A stretch of DNA of 54,258 bases, taken from positions 1 to 54,258 of the forward strand of contig JAYUGJ010000016.1 in the NCBI GenBank assembly GCA_043738425.1, read 5' to 3'. The first letter of the stretch is position 1; each line of letters starts with the position of its first letter. A program made the translations under genes and the position numbers. Source of the DNA: PBB1 sp043738425. GTDB taxonomy: Bacteria; Pseudomonadota; Gammaproteobacteria; Burkholderiales; Burkholderiaceae_C. Of the stretch, positions 36,350 to 44,341 are shown piece by piece. A model generated the notes under the pieces. That model had not been told where the DNA came from. It saw nothing but the letters and a program-made list of their open reading frames with translations, and made no database searches.

Positions 36350-36601
36350 TCACACGCCTTCGGCGTCTCTCAACGCATCGACTTGCGCGTTGGTCGTCAC
36401 CACACCCGGTTTGGCCGCGAACGGCTCGAACCCGGCGACAGCAGTGCGTCGCGTACGCTGTGGCCGAGAAGCTGCGGCCCTGCCGGTCAAAGAATGGCGC
36501 AGCAGCCGCGAGACCACCTGCCCGGCGGTACTCCCCTCTTTGCGAGCCAATTCCTTGGTGGCAGCCAAGAGGTCGTCGTCGATGTCGATCGTCGTTCTCA
36601 T
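36350..36601 (-). CDS. vapB: VapB-like ribbon-helix-helix antitoxin
   Basis: The 83-aa protein begins MRTTIDIDDDLLAATKELARKE, a ribbon-helix-helix DNA-binding domain, followed by a basic linker and a C-terminal tail that probably fills the VapC active site. The ATG at 36601 has AAAGG about 8 nt upstream. Short direct and inverted repeats lie just before it (36614-36651), consistent with autoregulation by the VapBC complex. Confidence 0.87.
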   Translation of the reverse strand: MRTTIDIDDDLLAATKELARKEGSTAGQVVSRLLRHSLTGRAAASRPQRTRRTAVAGFEPFAAKPGVVTTNAQVDALRDAEGV

Positions 36602-36613
36602 GAGATAGCCTTT

Positions 36614-36651
36614 CATCACATGTCATCTGATGCAGTGATGCAGTGATGCAC
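36614..36651 (-). promoter_or_regulatory. Putative VapBC operator
   Basis: Three tandem copies of an 8-mer (TGATGCAG, TGATGCAG, TGATGCAC on the plus strand from 36628) lie beside an inverted pair CATCAC/GTGATG (36614-36619 and 36635-36640). They fill most of the 66-nt gap between the upstream methyltransferase gene and vapB, where the antitoxin's own promoter should be. Binding is inferred. Confidence 0.5.
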
Positions 36652-36667
36652 CACTGACCGGACTGTA

Positions 36668-37402
36668 TCAAACTGCCGGCTTGGCCACCCAGCACAACAG
36701 ATGCGTGCGCAAAAACGGCAGCGCGTTGAACAGGCTGTAGGCCACAGGGCTCATGCGGCAGACGCGGCGGCTGATCGGCGGTGCCAACGTGACTCGCCGC
36801 GCGTCGATGCGCGCGCTCGGAAACAAAGTGCGCACCCGCGCCAACGGCACACCGCGCACATCGGCGTTGCGTGGGTTGTTGTAAGTGAAGTCGTACCAGA
36901 GCACGGCGCCGCCGGGCCGAACCCAGCGCCACATCGCGTCGGCCAGCCGCTGCTGGAACGCGTCATCGAGCAGCGAGCTGAACACCGTGGACTGGTAGAC
37001 CAGATCGAAGCTGTCGCCTTCGAACGGCAGCTGGGTGGCGTCGCCCTCGTGCAGCGCAGTGGCGGCCGGCAGCTGGCGGCGCGCGGCGGCGGCACGCTCG
37101 GGCAGCAGCTCATTGCCGACCAGCCGACTCGCGTCGAAGCCGAGGCTGGCGAGCTCGAGCAGGTTGCTGCCGCTGCCGCAGCCGATTTCAAGCACCCTTA
37201 ACTGATCCAGCGGTTGTGCCGCGTGACGCGACAACAGCTCCAGCATGACCCGCTGCCGCTGCTGCCGCGCCAGAGTCACCTCCGGACGCAGCGGGCTGTA
37301 CAGGTCATCACCAACGCCGCGCGTCTCATGGCGGTTTGCACGCCGGGCGTAGCGTTCGGCCACCGCCATCGGTTCGTCGTCGTGCTGGGGCGTGGTGGTC
37401 AC
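36668..37402 (-). CDS. Class I SAM-dependent methyltransferase
   Basis: The 244-aa protein has a SAM-binding fold: LRVLEIGCGSGSNLLELASLGFD (motif I), VGNELLPERAAAAR, GDATQLPFEGDSFDLVYQSTVFSSLLD and WRWVRPGGAVLWYDFTYNNPRNADVRGV, a C-terminal arrangement typical of sugar or lipid O-methyltransferases in polysaccharide clusters. The start is GTG at 37402, 13 nt after the GT2 stop; an ATG at 37369 is possible. It probably methylates the glycan made by this operon. Confidence 0.8.
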   Translation of the reverse strand: MTTTPQHDDEPMAVAERYARRANRHETRGVGDDLYSPLRPEVTLARQQRQRVMLELLSRHAAQPLDQLRVLEIGCGSGSNLLELASLGFDASRLVGNELLPERAAAARRQLPAATALHEGDATQLPFEGDSFDLVYQSTVFSSLLDDAFQQRLADAMWRWVRPGGAVLWYDFTYNNPRNADVRGVPLARVRTLFPSARIDARRVTLAPPISRRVCRMSPVAYSLFNALPFLRTHLLCWVAKPAV

Positions 37403-37415
37403 GGACTCGGGCCTG

Positions 37416-38450
37416 TTAGCGCGTCAGGCGGGTCGCGGCCGCGCCCGGCGTGCGACGCAACAGCAGCACCTCGACCAGCGCCCGGCCGAAGCCCAGGCCG
37501 TAACCCAGGTGCATGCAGGCGATGGCGGCGGCAATGCTCACGGTGTCGCGCAGCCGATGCGGCGCACGCGCGAGCATGGCGGCGTTCGCGAGCGCGGCCA
37601 CCGCGTACACCGCGAGCACGCCGGTCAGCGCCCCTTGCGCCAGCATCGACCACGGTGCCAGCACGGTCAGCACAGCAAGGCCAGCCACGAAGGCAAACGG
37701 CGCCAGGTGGCGGGGCGATGCCGGCAGCCGGTGCTTGCGGATCACCGGCACCTTCCAGTAGCCGTACTGGTGGAACTGACGAAACAGCGCTGCGAACGAG
37801 CCGCGCGGCGTGTAGGTCGAGCGGATGGCCGCGCTCTGCCAGACGCTGCCCCCGGCGCGCACGATGCGTAGGTTCAGCTCGTCGTCCTGGTTGCGCACCA
37901 GCGACTCGTCGAAGCCACCCAGTTGCAGCAGCGCCTCGCGACGCCAGGTGCCGAGGTAGACCGTGTCCACCGGGCCACTGAAATCGATGCGGCGCGAAGC
38001 CGCGCCGCCCGAGCCGAAGCGGCTTTGAAACGCCAGCGCGATCGCCGCCTGCGGCCAGCCGTCGCCCACCGGTCGCCACGGCCCGCCAACGCAGGTGGCG
38101 CCCGTCGCCTGCAAGGCGGCCAGGCATTCGGCGATGTAGTCGGTGGCGTAGGTGGTGTGCACATCCATGCGCACGATCACCTCGCCGCATACCGCGTCAA
38201 TCGCGCGGTTCAGCCCACTGGAGACGATGCGCTGCGGGTTGTCGATCAGCTGCAAGCGCGGGTCGCCGGCGCACAGCGACTGCAGCAGCTCACGCGTGCC
38301 GTCGTCACTGCGGCCATCGGCGATCAGCACCTGCAGCGCCCAGCCGTCGGGCAGCGTCTGGCGTGCCAGATCAGCACAGAACGCGGCGATGTGCGCCTGC
38401 TCGTTGCGGCAAGGCACGATCACGCTGACCGTGTGCATCGCGTCGTTCAT
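37416..38450 (-). CDS. Family 2 glycosyltransferase with C-terminal membrane helices
   Basis: The 344-aa GT-A protein has TVSVIVPCRNEQAHI, ADGRSDDGT, VRMDVHTTY (DxD-like), GPVDTVYLGTWRREAL and the NQDDELNLRIVRAGG (ED-type catalytic base) motif, then three to four hydrophobic helices (about 235-330). This layout is that of succinoglycan/ExoA-type transferases. The ATG at 38450 overlaps the stop of the preceding GT4 gene (ATGA). Confidence 0.88.
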   Translation of the reverse strand: MNDAMHTVSVIVPCRNEQAHIAAFCADLARQTLPDGWALQVLIADGRSDDGTRELLQSLCAGDPRLQLIDNPQRIVSSGLNRAIDAVCGEVIVRMDVHTTYATDYIAECLAALQATGATCVGGPWRPVGDGWPQAAIALAFQSRFGSGGAASRRIDFSGPVDTVYLGTWRREALLQLGGFDESLVRNQDDELNLRIVRAGGSVWQSAAIRSTYTPRGSFAALFRQFHQYGYWKVPVIRKHRLPASPRHLAPFAFVAGLAVLTVLAPWSMLAQGALTGVLAVYAVAALANAAMLARAPHRLRDTVSIAAAIACMHLGYGLGFGRALVEVLLLRRTPGAAATRLTR

Positions 38451-39583
38451 CGGGCAGCGCCTGCCGACAACGCAGAACGCTGCGCGTGGCACTCAACGAC
38501 ATCGTCGAAGCAACGCAGCATCGCATCGACGCTGTGCGGCCAGCCATAGTGCGCCAGCACCCGCTGCCGCCCGGCCGCACCGAAACGTCGGCGCAGCTCG
38601 GGTGCAGCGATCAACCGCTGTATCGCCTGCGCCAAAGCCACCACGTCCTCGCGTGGAACGACGCAGCCGGTCTCGCCCTGCACCACCACCTCGGGCAGGC
38701 CACCGACATCGCTGACGACCACCGGCAGGCCACAGGCCGAGGCTTCGAGCACCGCGACGCCGAAACTCTCGCTGTCGAGCCGGCTCGCGGCCACGTACAC
38801 GTCGAAGCGGTTCAACCACTGCGGCACCTCGGCATGCGGCACGGCACCGACAAAACGCACCTGGGCCGCGATGCCCAGCGCGCGACTCAAGGCCTCGAGT
38901 TCGGTGCGCTGCGGGCCGTCGCCGACGATGACCAGCGACAACGCGGTACTCGGAGCTGCAGCAAAGAGCACCTGCGCAAACGCCCGCAGCAGCAGATCGA
39001 TGCCGTACTTCGGCGCCAGCGTCTTCACGGTGCCGATCACGATGGCGTCGCGCGCATGAGGAAGCGACCGCGGCTGCGGCGCGAAGCGCTCGGTGTCGAT
39101 GCCGAACGGTGTCACCGCGACCGGACCGATGTCGGGCACCAGGCGACGCACCTGCCGTGCCATCGCTTCGCTGGTCGACGCCACCGCGTCGGCGTGTCGC
39201 AGGTTGCGGCGAAGCAACCAGCCTTTGAGCCGGCCCTTGGATCCACTTTCATACGGAAAGTCGTAGACGTCACTGCCCCAGACCGACAGCAGCCAGGGCC
39301 GGAAACCAGCGAGCGCGGCCGTGGTGCCGTAGCCGCTGGCGTAGTGCGCATTCAGCAGGTCGGGCCGCTCGTCGCGCAGCAGCCGATTCAGCGCAGGCAC
39401 ATTGCGAAAGTAGCCCGTTGTTCCGCAGTGTGGCAGGCGAACCACCTTGACACCAACCGGCGCTCGCCACGACGCTGGGTCGTGCTGCGTCGCCAGCACC
39501 AGTTGAACGCCGCGCCCGTGCAGCGCCTCGACCCAGCGCTGGGTGTGGATCACGCTGGCCGGCGCGAGCATCAGCAGCTTCAT
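38447..39583 (-). CDS. Family 4 glycosyltransferase
   Basis: Retaining GT-B glycosyltransferase. The sequence begins MKLLMLAPASVIHTQRWVEAL, with LLSVWGSDVYDFPYE, TPFGIDTERFAP, GTVKTLAPKYGID, VGDGPQR and the EX7E-like region SRLDSESFGVAVLEASACGLPVVVSDVGGLPEVV. 378 aa from the ATG at 39583, which matches family starts; a GTG at 39640 in the same frame would overlap the upstream methyltransferase by 11 nt. Sugar specificity cannot be inferred. Confidence 0.9.
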   Translation of the reverse strand: MKLLMLAPASVIHTQRWVEALHGRGVQLVLATQHDPASWRAPVGVKVVRLPHCGTTGYFRNVPALNRLLRDERPDLLNAHYASGYGTTAALAGFRPWLLSVWGSDVYDFPYESGSKGRLKGWLLRRNLRHADAVASTSEAMARQVRRLVPDIGPVAVTPFGIDTERFAPQPRSLPHARDAIVIGTVKTLAPKYGIDLLLRAFAQVLFAAAPSTALSLVIVGDGPQRTELEALSRALGIAAQVRFVGAVPHAEVPQWLNRFDVYVAASRLDSESFGVAVLEASACGLPVVVSDVGGLPEVVVQGETGCVVPREDVVALAQAIQRLIAAPELRRRFGAAGRQRVLAHYGWPHSVDAMLRCFDDVVECHAQRSALSAGAAR

Positions 39584-39629
39584 CGGGCTGTGGCATCCGA
39601 CAGGCATGGACAGGTGCGCATCGGTGGGT

Positions 39630-40616
39630 TCATTCGACACGCTGCAGCTCGGCCGCGATCTGGTCGCCTGCGTGCTCGCGATTCAGCTTATCGGCGCGGC
39701 GCGCCATGTCGCGCAACTGCGCCACTGTGAACACACCTGGCGCCGGCGTGATGTCGTGGCAGCCGCTGCGCATCAGCGAGATGCCGCGGCGGTATTGCTC
39801 ACTGCCCCAGAACTGGAACGCGTCGGCGTCGTCGGTGATGCGGCGCACCCTGAACCCGCAGCGCTCGGCCAGCACGGCGATGCTTTGCCGCGAATGCAGC
39901 ACCAGGTGCCGGGGCGCATCGAGCGCACACCAGTCGACGCCGTAGTGCCGCCAGGCGTGCGAGCTGACCGTCGGGATGCGCACCAGGCAGCGGCCGCCAG
40001 GCACCAGCAGTCGGTGCGCCGCGCGCAAGGCCGCAGGCTCGTCGACGATGTGTTCAAGCGAGTGGTGGAACATCACCAGATCGAACGACGCCTCAGGCAA
40101 GGCGTCCAGTTCGGCCTTGTGCACACGCAGGCCACCGCCCAGGTCGAGGTCATGCGCAATGAACGGGTCGACGCCCTGCAACCGGGTGTAGCCCGCCGAC
40201 TGCAAGGCCAGCAGCAACTCGCCGCTGCCGCAGCCCACATCGACGATGCGTGCGTCAGGCCGCAAACCCAGTGGCCGCAGCGACACCAGCGCACGGAAAG
40301 GCCGCAGCCGGGCGAGCGCCCAGCCCAGCGGGTTGAAGTGTCCTGTGAGATGCCGGTTGCGCGCGCGCACCAACAGACTGCCGAGGCGGCCTGGCTTCGT
40401 GCGCTCGCCGAACGAGTAATAGCCCTCGCCGTAGTGGCGCGACAAGTCCGCCGGAATGTCGGCGATCTGCAGGCAGCCGCAGGCCGCGCACAGCCGGTAG
40501 TCGAAGTGATCGCCCGGGCCGAACATCATGTCGCGCACCCGGTGCTGCTGGAACGGGCCGGCGCTGTCGCAGATGCGGCAGCGCGGTTCTGTGTCGATGC
40601 TCTCGACAGCACTCAA
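39630..40616 (-). CDS. Zinc-ribbon class I SAM-dependent methyltransferase
   Basis: The 328-aa protein has an N-terminal metal-binding motif CRIC...CAACGC (residues 13-48), then a SAM fold with IVDVGCGSGELLLALQSAGY, GVDPFIAHDLDLGG, FDLVMFHHSLEHIVDEPAALRAAHRLLVPGG and a C-terminal extension with DAPRHLVLHSRQS. This domain order is typical of sugar C- or O-methyltransferases in antibiotic and O-antigen loci. The start is TTG at 40616, overlapping the stop of the preceding gene as TTGA. Confidence 0.85.
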   Translation of the reverse strand: MSAVESIDTEPRCRICDSAGPFQQHRVRDMMFGPGDHFDYRLCAACGCLQIADIPADLSRHYGEGYYSFGERTKPGRLGSLLVRARNRHLTGHFNPLGWALARLRPFRALVSLRPLGLRPDARIVDVGCGSGELLLALQSAGYTRLQGVDPFIAHDLDLGGGLRVHKAELDALPEASFDLVMFHHSLEHIVDEPAALRAAHRLLVPGGRCLVRIPTVSSHAWRHYGVDWCALDAPRHLVLHSRQSIAVLAERCGFRVRRITDDADAFQFWGSEQYRRGISLMRSGCHDITPAPGVFTVAQLRDMARRADKLNREHAGDQIAAELQRVE

Positions 40617-41614
40617 GACCGCACTCCCAGACGGCCCGCCATCACCGATTCGAAGTCATCGCGCGTCACGCGGTCCATCGTCCGCGCCCGTTGCACCAGC
40701 CGCCACAGAAAGGCACGCAATTCACCCGGCGACCAGTTGCCGCTGCGCCACAGCAGCACCGCGACATAGGGCAGGTACGCTGCGAGCCAGCACCACCAGC
40801 GCGCCGCACCGAAGCGCAGGCGCATGTGGATGAATCGGTTGAGGTAGTAGATGAACACCTTGGCATTCTGGCGTGGGCCTGCCGCGGCATTGAAGGCCGC
40901 GCTGACCTTGTGCTGCACCACCGCCGTCGTCAGGCACACCGCCGACAGCGCGTGATCGCGCATCCACAGCGCAAGTTCGAAGTCTTCCTCGCCGAAGAAG
41001 AAGCGCTCGGAGAACCCGCCGCGCGCCGCGAAATCGGCGGTGCGCACCGCGAAGCAACAGCCGGTGAAGAAGGTGCAGGCGATCTCGCCGCGCTGCGCGC
41101 CCTCGGCGCGAGGCCGACCCGCGAGGTGGTAGCGGCGCACACCGATCGGGTAGACCACCCCGCCGCAATTCCAGATGCGGTCGCTGCCGTGCACCGTCAG
41201 CATCGGCAGGCAGGCGTAGCAGGCGGGGTCGCCGATGAGGCGCGCTGCGATGCGATCGGGCGCGTCGGCTTCGACCACGGTGTCGTTGTTCAGGAACACG
41301 GTGACGTCGCAGCCCATCGCCACCGCGGCACGCAGCCCAAGGTTGCAGCCGACTGCGAAGCCGAGGTTCTCGCCGGCCTCGATCAGCACCGCCCAGGCGC
41401 CACCCCGCGGCGTGGGCAGCGCGGCGGCTGTGGTGTGCAGCAGTTCGATACCGCGCCCTGCCAGCGCGTCTTTGATCCGCATGACCGAATCGTCGGTCGA
41501 TCCGTTGTCGACGACGATGGCCAGTGCCTGATCGGAGCCGGCATACAGCGACGCCAGGCAAGCCAGCGTGTCGTCCACGCCGTTCCAGTTGACGATGACC
41601 ACCGCGAACGTCAT
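40613..41614 (-). CDS. Family 2 glycosyltransferase (WbbL/RfbN-like)
   Basis: The 333-aa GT-A enzyme begins MTFAVVIVNWNGVDDTLACLASLYAG with VVDNGSTDDS, NLGFAVGCNLGLRAAVAMGCDVTVFLNNDTVVEAD, GCCFAVRTADFAARGGFSERFFFGEEDFELALWMRD. This set of motifs is common in rhamnosyltransferases, which would fit the rfbBDAC operon upstream, but the donor is inferred. The ATG at 41614 overlaps the flippase stop by 4 nt. Confidence 0.87.
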   Translation of the reverse strand: MTFAVVIVNWNGVDDTLACLASLYAGSDQALAIVVDNGSTDDSVMRIKDALAGRGIELLHTTAAALPTPRGGAWAVLIEAGENLGFAVGCNLGLRAAVAMGCDVTVFLNNDTVVEADAPDRIAARLIGDPACYACLPMLTVHGSDRIWNCGGVVYPIGVRRYHLAGRPRAEGAQRGEIACTFFTGCCFAVRTADFAARGGFSERFFFGEEDFELALWMRDHALSAVCLTTAVVQHKVSAAFNAAAGPRQNAKVFIYYLNRFIHMRLRFGAARWWCWLAAYLPYVAVLLWRSGNWSPGELRAFLWRLVQRARTMDRVTRDDFESVMAGRLGVRS

Positions 41615-42807
41615 CGGCGAACTCGGCACAGCCACCAGGCCATGCCGGTGTACGCCAGCCCGGCGATCAGCTTGGCCAGGGCGACGCCGAGCGGGCCGTG
41701 CCGGTCAGCCAGGGCCGGCGCGATCAAGAGGAAGAGCAGCATGGCCAACGCGACCCCAGCAAACAGCCAGTGCGTGCGGCCACGCAGCTCGATCGGTTTC
41801 TGCACGAAGCCGGCAGCCGTCCACAGCGCGCCCGCCGCCACCAGCACCAGGGCGGTCGGCACATCACCGGTCAACGCCGCCGAAATTTGCCCCTGGCCCG
41901 ACGCTGACAACGCGCCCCCCAGCAGCACACACAAGGCACCGATCGCCAGCACGCCGAGCAGCGCGAGTCGCCGCAGGCGACGCAGGGCGGCCGCATCAGG
42001 ATCGGCCGCTTGCGCCAGGTAGTCCGGCATCATCGCCTGCGCCAGCGCGCCACCCAGCGCCGCGAACACCGCATTGATCACATCGGCCTGGGCCGCGTAA
42101 CGACCGCTCGCGGCCAGCCCCGAGGCAGCAGCCACCACCGATCGCTCGGCCAGCGACAGCGCAACGATCACCGCCACCCAGCCTGCCAGGCCGACGCCGT
42201 AGCCCACGTACTGGGCATCGATCGCTCGACTGCCGGTGGGAACCATCGCAGCGCGCCGACTGCCCACCAGCAGCAGGCAGGCCAGCACCGACAGCCCTTG
42301 CGCCAGCAACGGCGATTCCGCACGCGCGCCCCACCCGTGCAACAGCACGAAGGTCAGCAGCAGGGCCAGGCCGGCGCGCCAGGCATCGAGCGCAAACACC
42401 GCATCGGCACGCGCGCTGGCAACGAACAGGCTGCGCCGGGTGTCCATGACGGCCAGCGCCGGGATGGCCGCGATCGCGATCAGCGCCGCGCCCGACCATT
42501 CACCGCGCCACGCTAGGTAAGCGGCGACCAGCGGGCAGGCCAGGGCCGACGCGCACAAAGGCAGGCCGAGCAACCCGCGCCTCAACGCCTGCGCAGACAA
42601 CTCCCGCGCATAGCGCAGCATCGCCTGGGCACCGACCCCGCCGACAAAACCCGCGGCAACGCCCGCGGCCAGCAGCGTCAGGCTGTAGTTGGCGTAGTCC
42701 TCGGGACGAAGCGCATCGATGCACAGAAAGGTCAGCGCCATCGACGCGATCGCCGGAACGACCCGGGCCGCCACGTACGTCAGCAACGCACGCAGCGATG
42801 GCCTCAT
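41611..42807 (-). CDS. Wzx-like polysaccharide flippase
   Basis: The 398-aa protein consists of about twelve hydrophobic helices and belongs to the MATE/PST fold (polysaccharide transport). It likely flips undecaprenyl-linked repeat units to the periplasm. The ATG at 42807 (MRPSLRALLTYVAAR) overlaps the stop of the preceding methyltransferase as ATGA; the open frame upstream lies on that gene in another frame. No Wzy polymerase is recognised nearby. Confidence 0.82.
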   Translation of the reverse strand: MRPSLRALLTYVAARVVPAIASMALTFLCIDALRPEDYANYSLTLLAAGVAAGFVGGVGAQAMLRYARELSAQALRRGLLGLPLCASALACPLVAAYLAWRGEWSGAALIAIAAIPALAVMDTRRSLFVASARADAVFALDAWRAGLALLLTFVLLHGWGARAESPLLAQGLSVLACLLLVGSRRAAMVPTGSRAIDAQYVGYGVGLAGWVAVIVALSLAERSVVAAASGLAASGRYAAQADVINAVFAALGGALAQAMMPDYLAQAADPDAAALRRLRRLALLGVLAIGALCVLLGGALSASGQGQISAALTGDVPTALVLVAAGALWTAAGFVQKPIELRGRTHWLFAGVALAMLLFLLIAPALADRHGPLGVALAKLIAGLAYTGMAWWLCRVRR

Positions 42808-43592
42808 CCGACCGCAGCGACCGCAGCGCCGCCGACTGCCACCGGGCGCTGGGCCACCATGAAATAGCCCAGCGGAAACCGCGGGCCGGTGCGCGCGGAC
42901 ACGCGCTGACCAAGACGGCTGCGGTCGAGCAGCGCAACGGCGCCCTGAACGGCCGACGCCAGCGCCTTGCCGACCGCCGGCAGGTGCGCCAGGTGCTTGG
43001 CCAGCAGATCGGCAACCACATGCAGGCTGCCGCCGATCGGCAGCAGCAGCTGCACGTCCAGCCCGGCCTGCCGCGCAAAACGCCGCAGCGCGTATTCGGT
43101 GTAGCGGGCGTAGTCGTGCGGCGCTTCGTGCACGCCGTACAGGAACGGCGTGTTCAGCAACAAGTGGCCGCCGGGGGTAAGCAAGCGCGCCATCTCGAAC
43201 CACAGCGCCTCGGGCGTCGGCACGTGTTCCAGCACATCGGACAGGATCAGTGTGTCGAAGCTCGCATCGGCAAAAGGCAGTGGCTGGGAGAGGTCAGCTT
43301 CGAGATCGAGGTGGCCCTCTCGATCTGAAAAGGCATGCACCGACTGCGGCCAGTCCACGCAGGTGACTTCATCCACCAGGCGGCGGTAGCAGCCGTACAG
43401 CGGCACCTTGCCGCAACCCAGGTCGATCAGCCGACCGCGGGCGTAGCGAGGCAAATGTTGGTCGTAAAGCGCCGCGATGCGGTCGGTGATCAGCCGCGAA
43501 CCGACACCGACTTCAGCGGGGTTGCGCGAGGCAACCAGCTTGCCCCGGCGCTGCACATATTTGCTTTCGATCCAGCGGTCTGCATGGCGCAT
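42804..43592 (-). CDS. Class I SAM-dependent methyltransferase
   Basis: The 262-aa protein has the SAM motif RLIDLGCGKVPLYGCYR, VDWPQS, FDTLILSDVLEHVPTPEALWFEMARLLTPGGHLLLNTPFLYGVHEAPHDYARYTEYAL and a hydrophobic C-terminal part. The long motif after the HVP block is common in methyltransferases of O-antigen loci. Substrate not known; the third methyltransferase in this operon. Confidence 0.82.
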   Translation of the reverse strand: MRHADRWIESKYVQRRGKLVASRNPAEVGVGSRLITDRIAALYDQHLPRYARGRLIDLGCGKVPLYGCYRRLVDEVTCVDWPQSVHAFSDREGHLDLEADLSQPLPFADASFDTLILSDVLEHVPTPEALWFEMARLLTPGGHLLLNTPFLYGVHEAPHDYARYTEYALRRFARQAGLDVQLLLPIGGSLHVVADLLAKHLAHLPAVGKALASAVQGAVALLDRSRLGQRVSARTGPRFPLGYFMVAQRPVAVGGAAVAAVG

Positions 43593-43621
43593 GAGGATGA
43601 GCGAGACGGCTCAGAGAACGC

Positions 43622-44251
43622 TCAAGCCAGCACTTCCGTCGCCAGCCCGCACACGCCATCGCGCAGCACGTAGCGTTCGCCGGTCGCCGGGCAGGTGGCG
43701 ATGCCGTCGCCCTTCAGCGGCAACGCCAGTGGCTCGCCGTGGCGGCTCATCCAGCCGATCTGGCGGGCGGGCACGCCGACCACCAGCGCGTAATCAGGCA
43801 CGTTGCGGCTGACCACCGCGCCGGCGCCGACGAAGGCATGGCGGCCGATGGTGGTGCCGCACACCACGGTGAAGTTGGCGCCGAACGTCGCGCCTTGGCG
43901 GATCAGCGTCTTGCACAGCTTGCTGTCACGCGACACCGCTGCGGGCGGGTTGAAGACGTTGGTGAACACGACGCTGGGCCCGCAGAACACATCGTCTTCC
44001 AGCGTCACCGCGTCGTACACCGACACGTTGTTCTGAATGTTGACGTTGCGCCCGATGTTGACTTCGTTGCCGATGTAGACGCCCTGGCCCAGCGCGGAGT
44101 CGGCACCAACACGGGCACCGGCGCACACATGCGCGAAGTGCGACACCCGGATGCCGACGCCGAGTTGCGCCCCTGGGTCGACCACTGCAGTCGGATGAAT
44201 CAAGCCCATCGGCGAACACAAGCCGTCATCGCACGGTGTTTGCAAAAACAT
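43622..44251 (-). CDS. WbpD-like hexapeptide N-acetyltransferase
   Basis: Left-handed beta-helix acetyltransferase resembling WbpD/WlbB, which acetylates the 3-amino group of UDP-2-acetamido-3-amino-2,3-dideoxyglucuronate. It shows IHPTAVVDPGAQLGVGIRVSHFAHVCAGARVG, IQNNVSVYDAVTLEDDVFCGPSVVFTNVFNPP, LIRQGATFGANFTVVCGTTIGRHAFVGAGAVV and VGVPARQIGWMSRHGE. 209 aa from the ATG at 44251; an ATG at 44209 starts nearer to the IHPTAVV core. First gene of the minus-strand operon. The partner genes for the uronate (dehydrogenase, oxidase) are not in the window. Confidence 0.85.
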   Translation of the reverse strand: MFLQTPCDDGLCSPMGLIHPTAVVDPGAQLGVGIRVSHFAHVCAGARVGADSALGQGVYIGNEVNIGRNVNIQNNVSVYDAVTLEDDVFCGPSVVFTNVFNPPAAVSRDSKLCKTLIRQGATFGANFTVVCGTTIGRHAFVGAGAVVSRNVPDYALVVGVPARQIGWMSRHGEPLALPLKGDGIATCPATGERYVLRDGVCGLATEVLA

Positions 44252-44341
44252 GTTTAACCATTCAAACAATTTTAGGGTCGCCCACGAACCGGCGGCCAAA
44301 ACCCCCAACCTAAAATCAGCGATCACCCCAAGCCTGCCCCC
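44252..44341. promoter_or_regulatory. Divergent promoter region lysS/polysaccharide operon
   Basis: TAAAAT occurs on both strands: 44311-44316 (+, 25 nt before lysS) and 44274-44269 (-, 17 nt before the acetyltransferase start). Both are plausible -10 boxes. A TTGGCC at 44299-44294 (-) is spaced 19 nt from the minus box; no clear plus-strand -35 is seen. Confidence 0.4.

Noticed and set aside
35881..36667. Mobile element carrying vapBC
   Set aside because: No transposase, terminal inverted repeats or target duplications are visible at the edges; only the operator-like repeats before vapB are seen.
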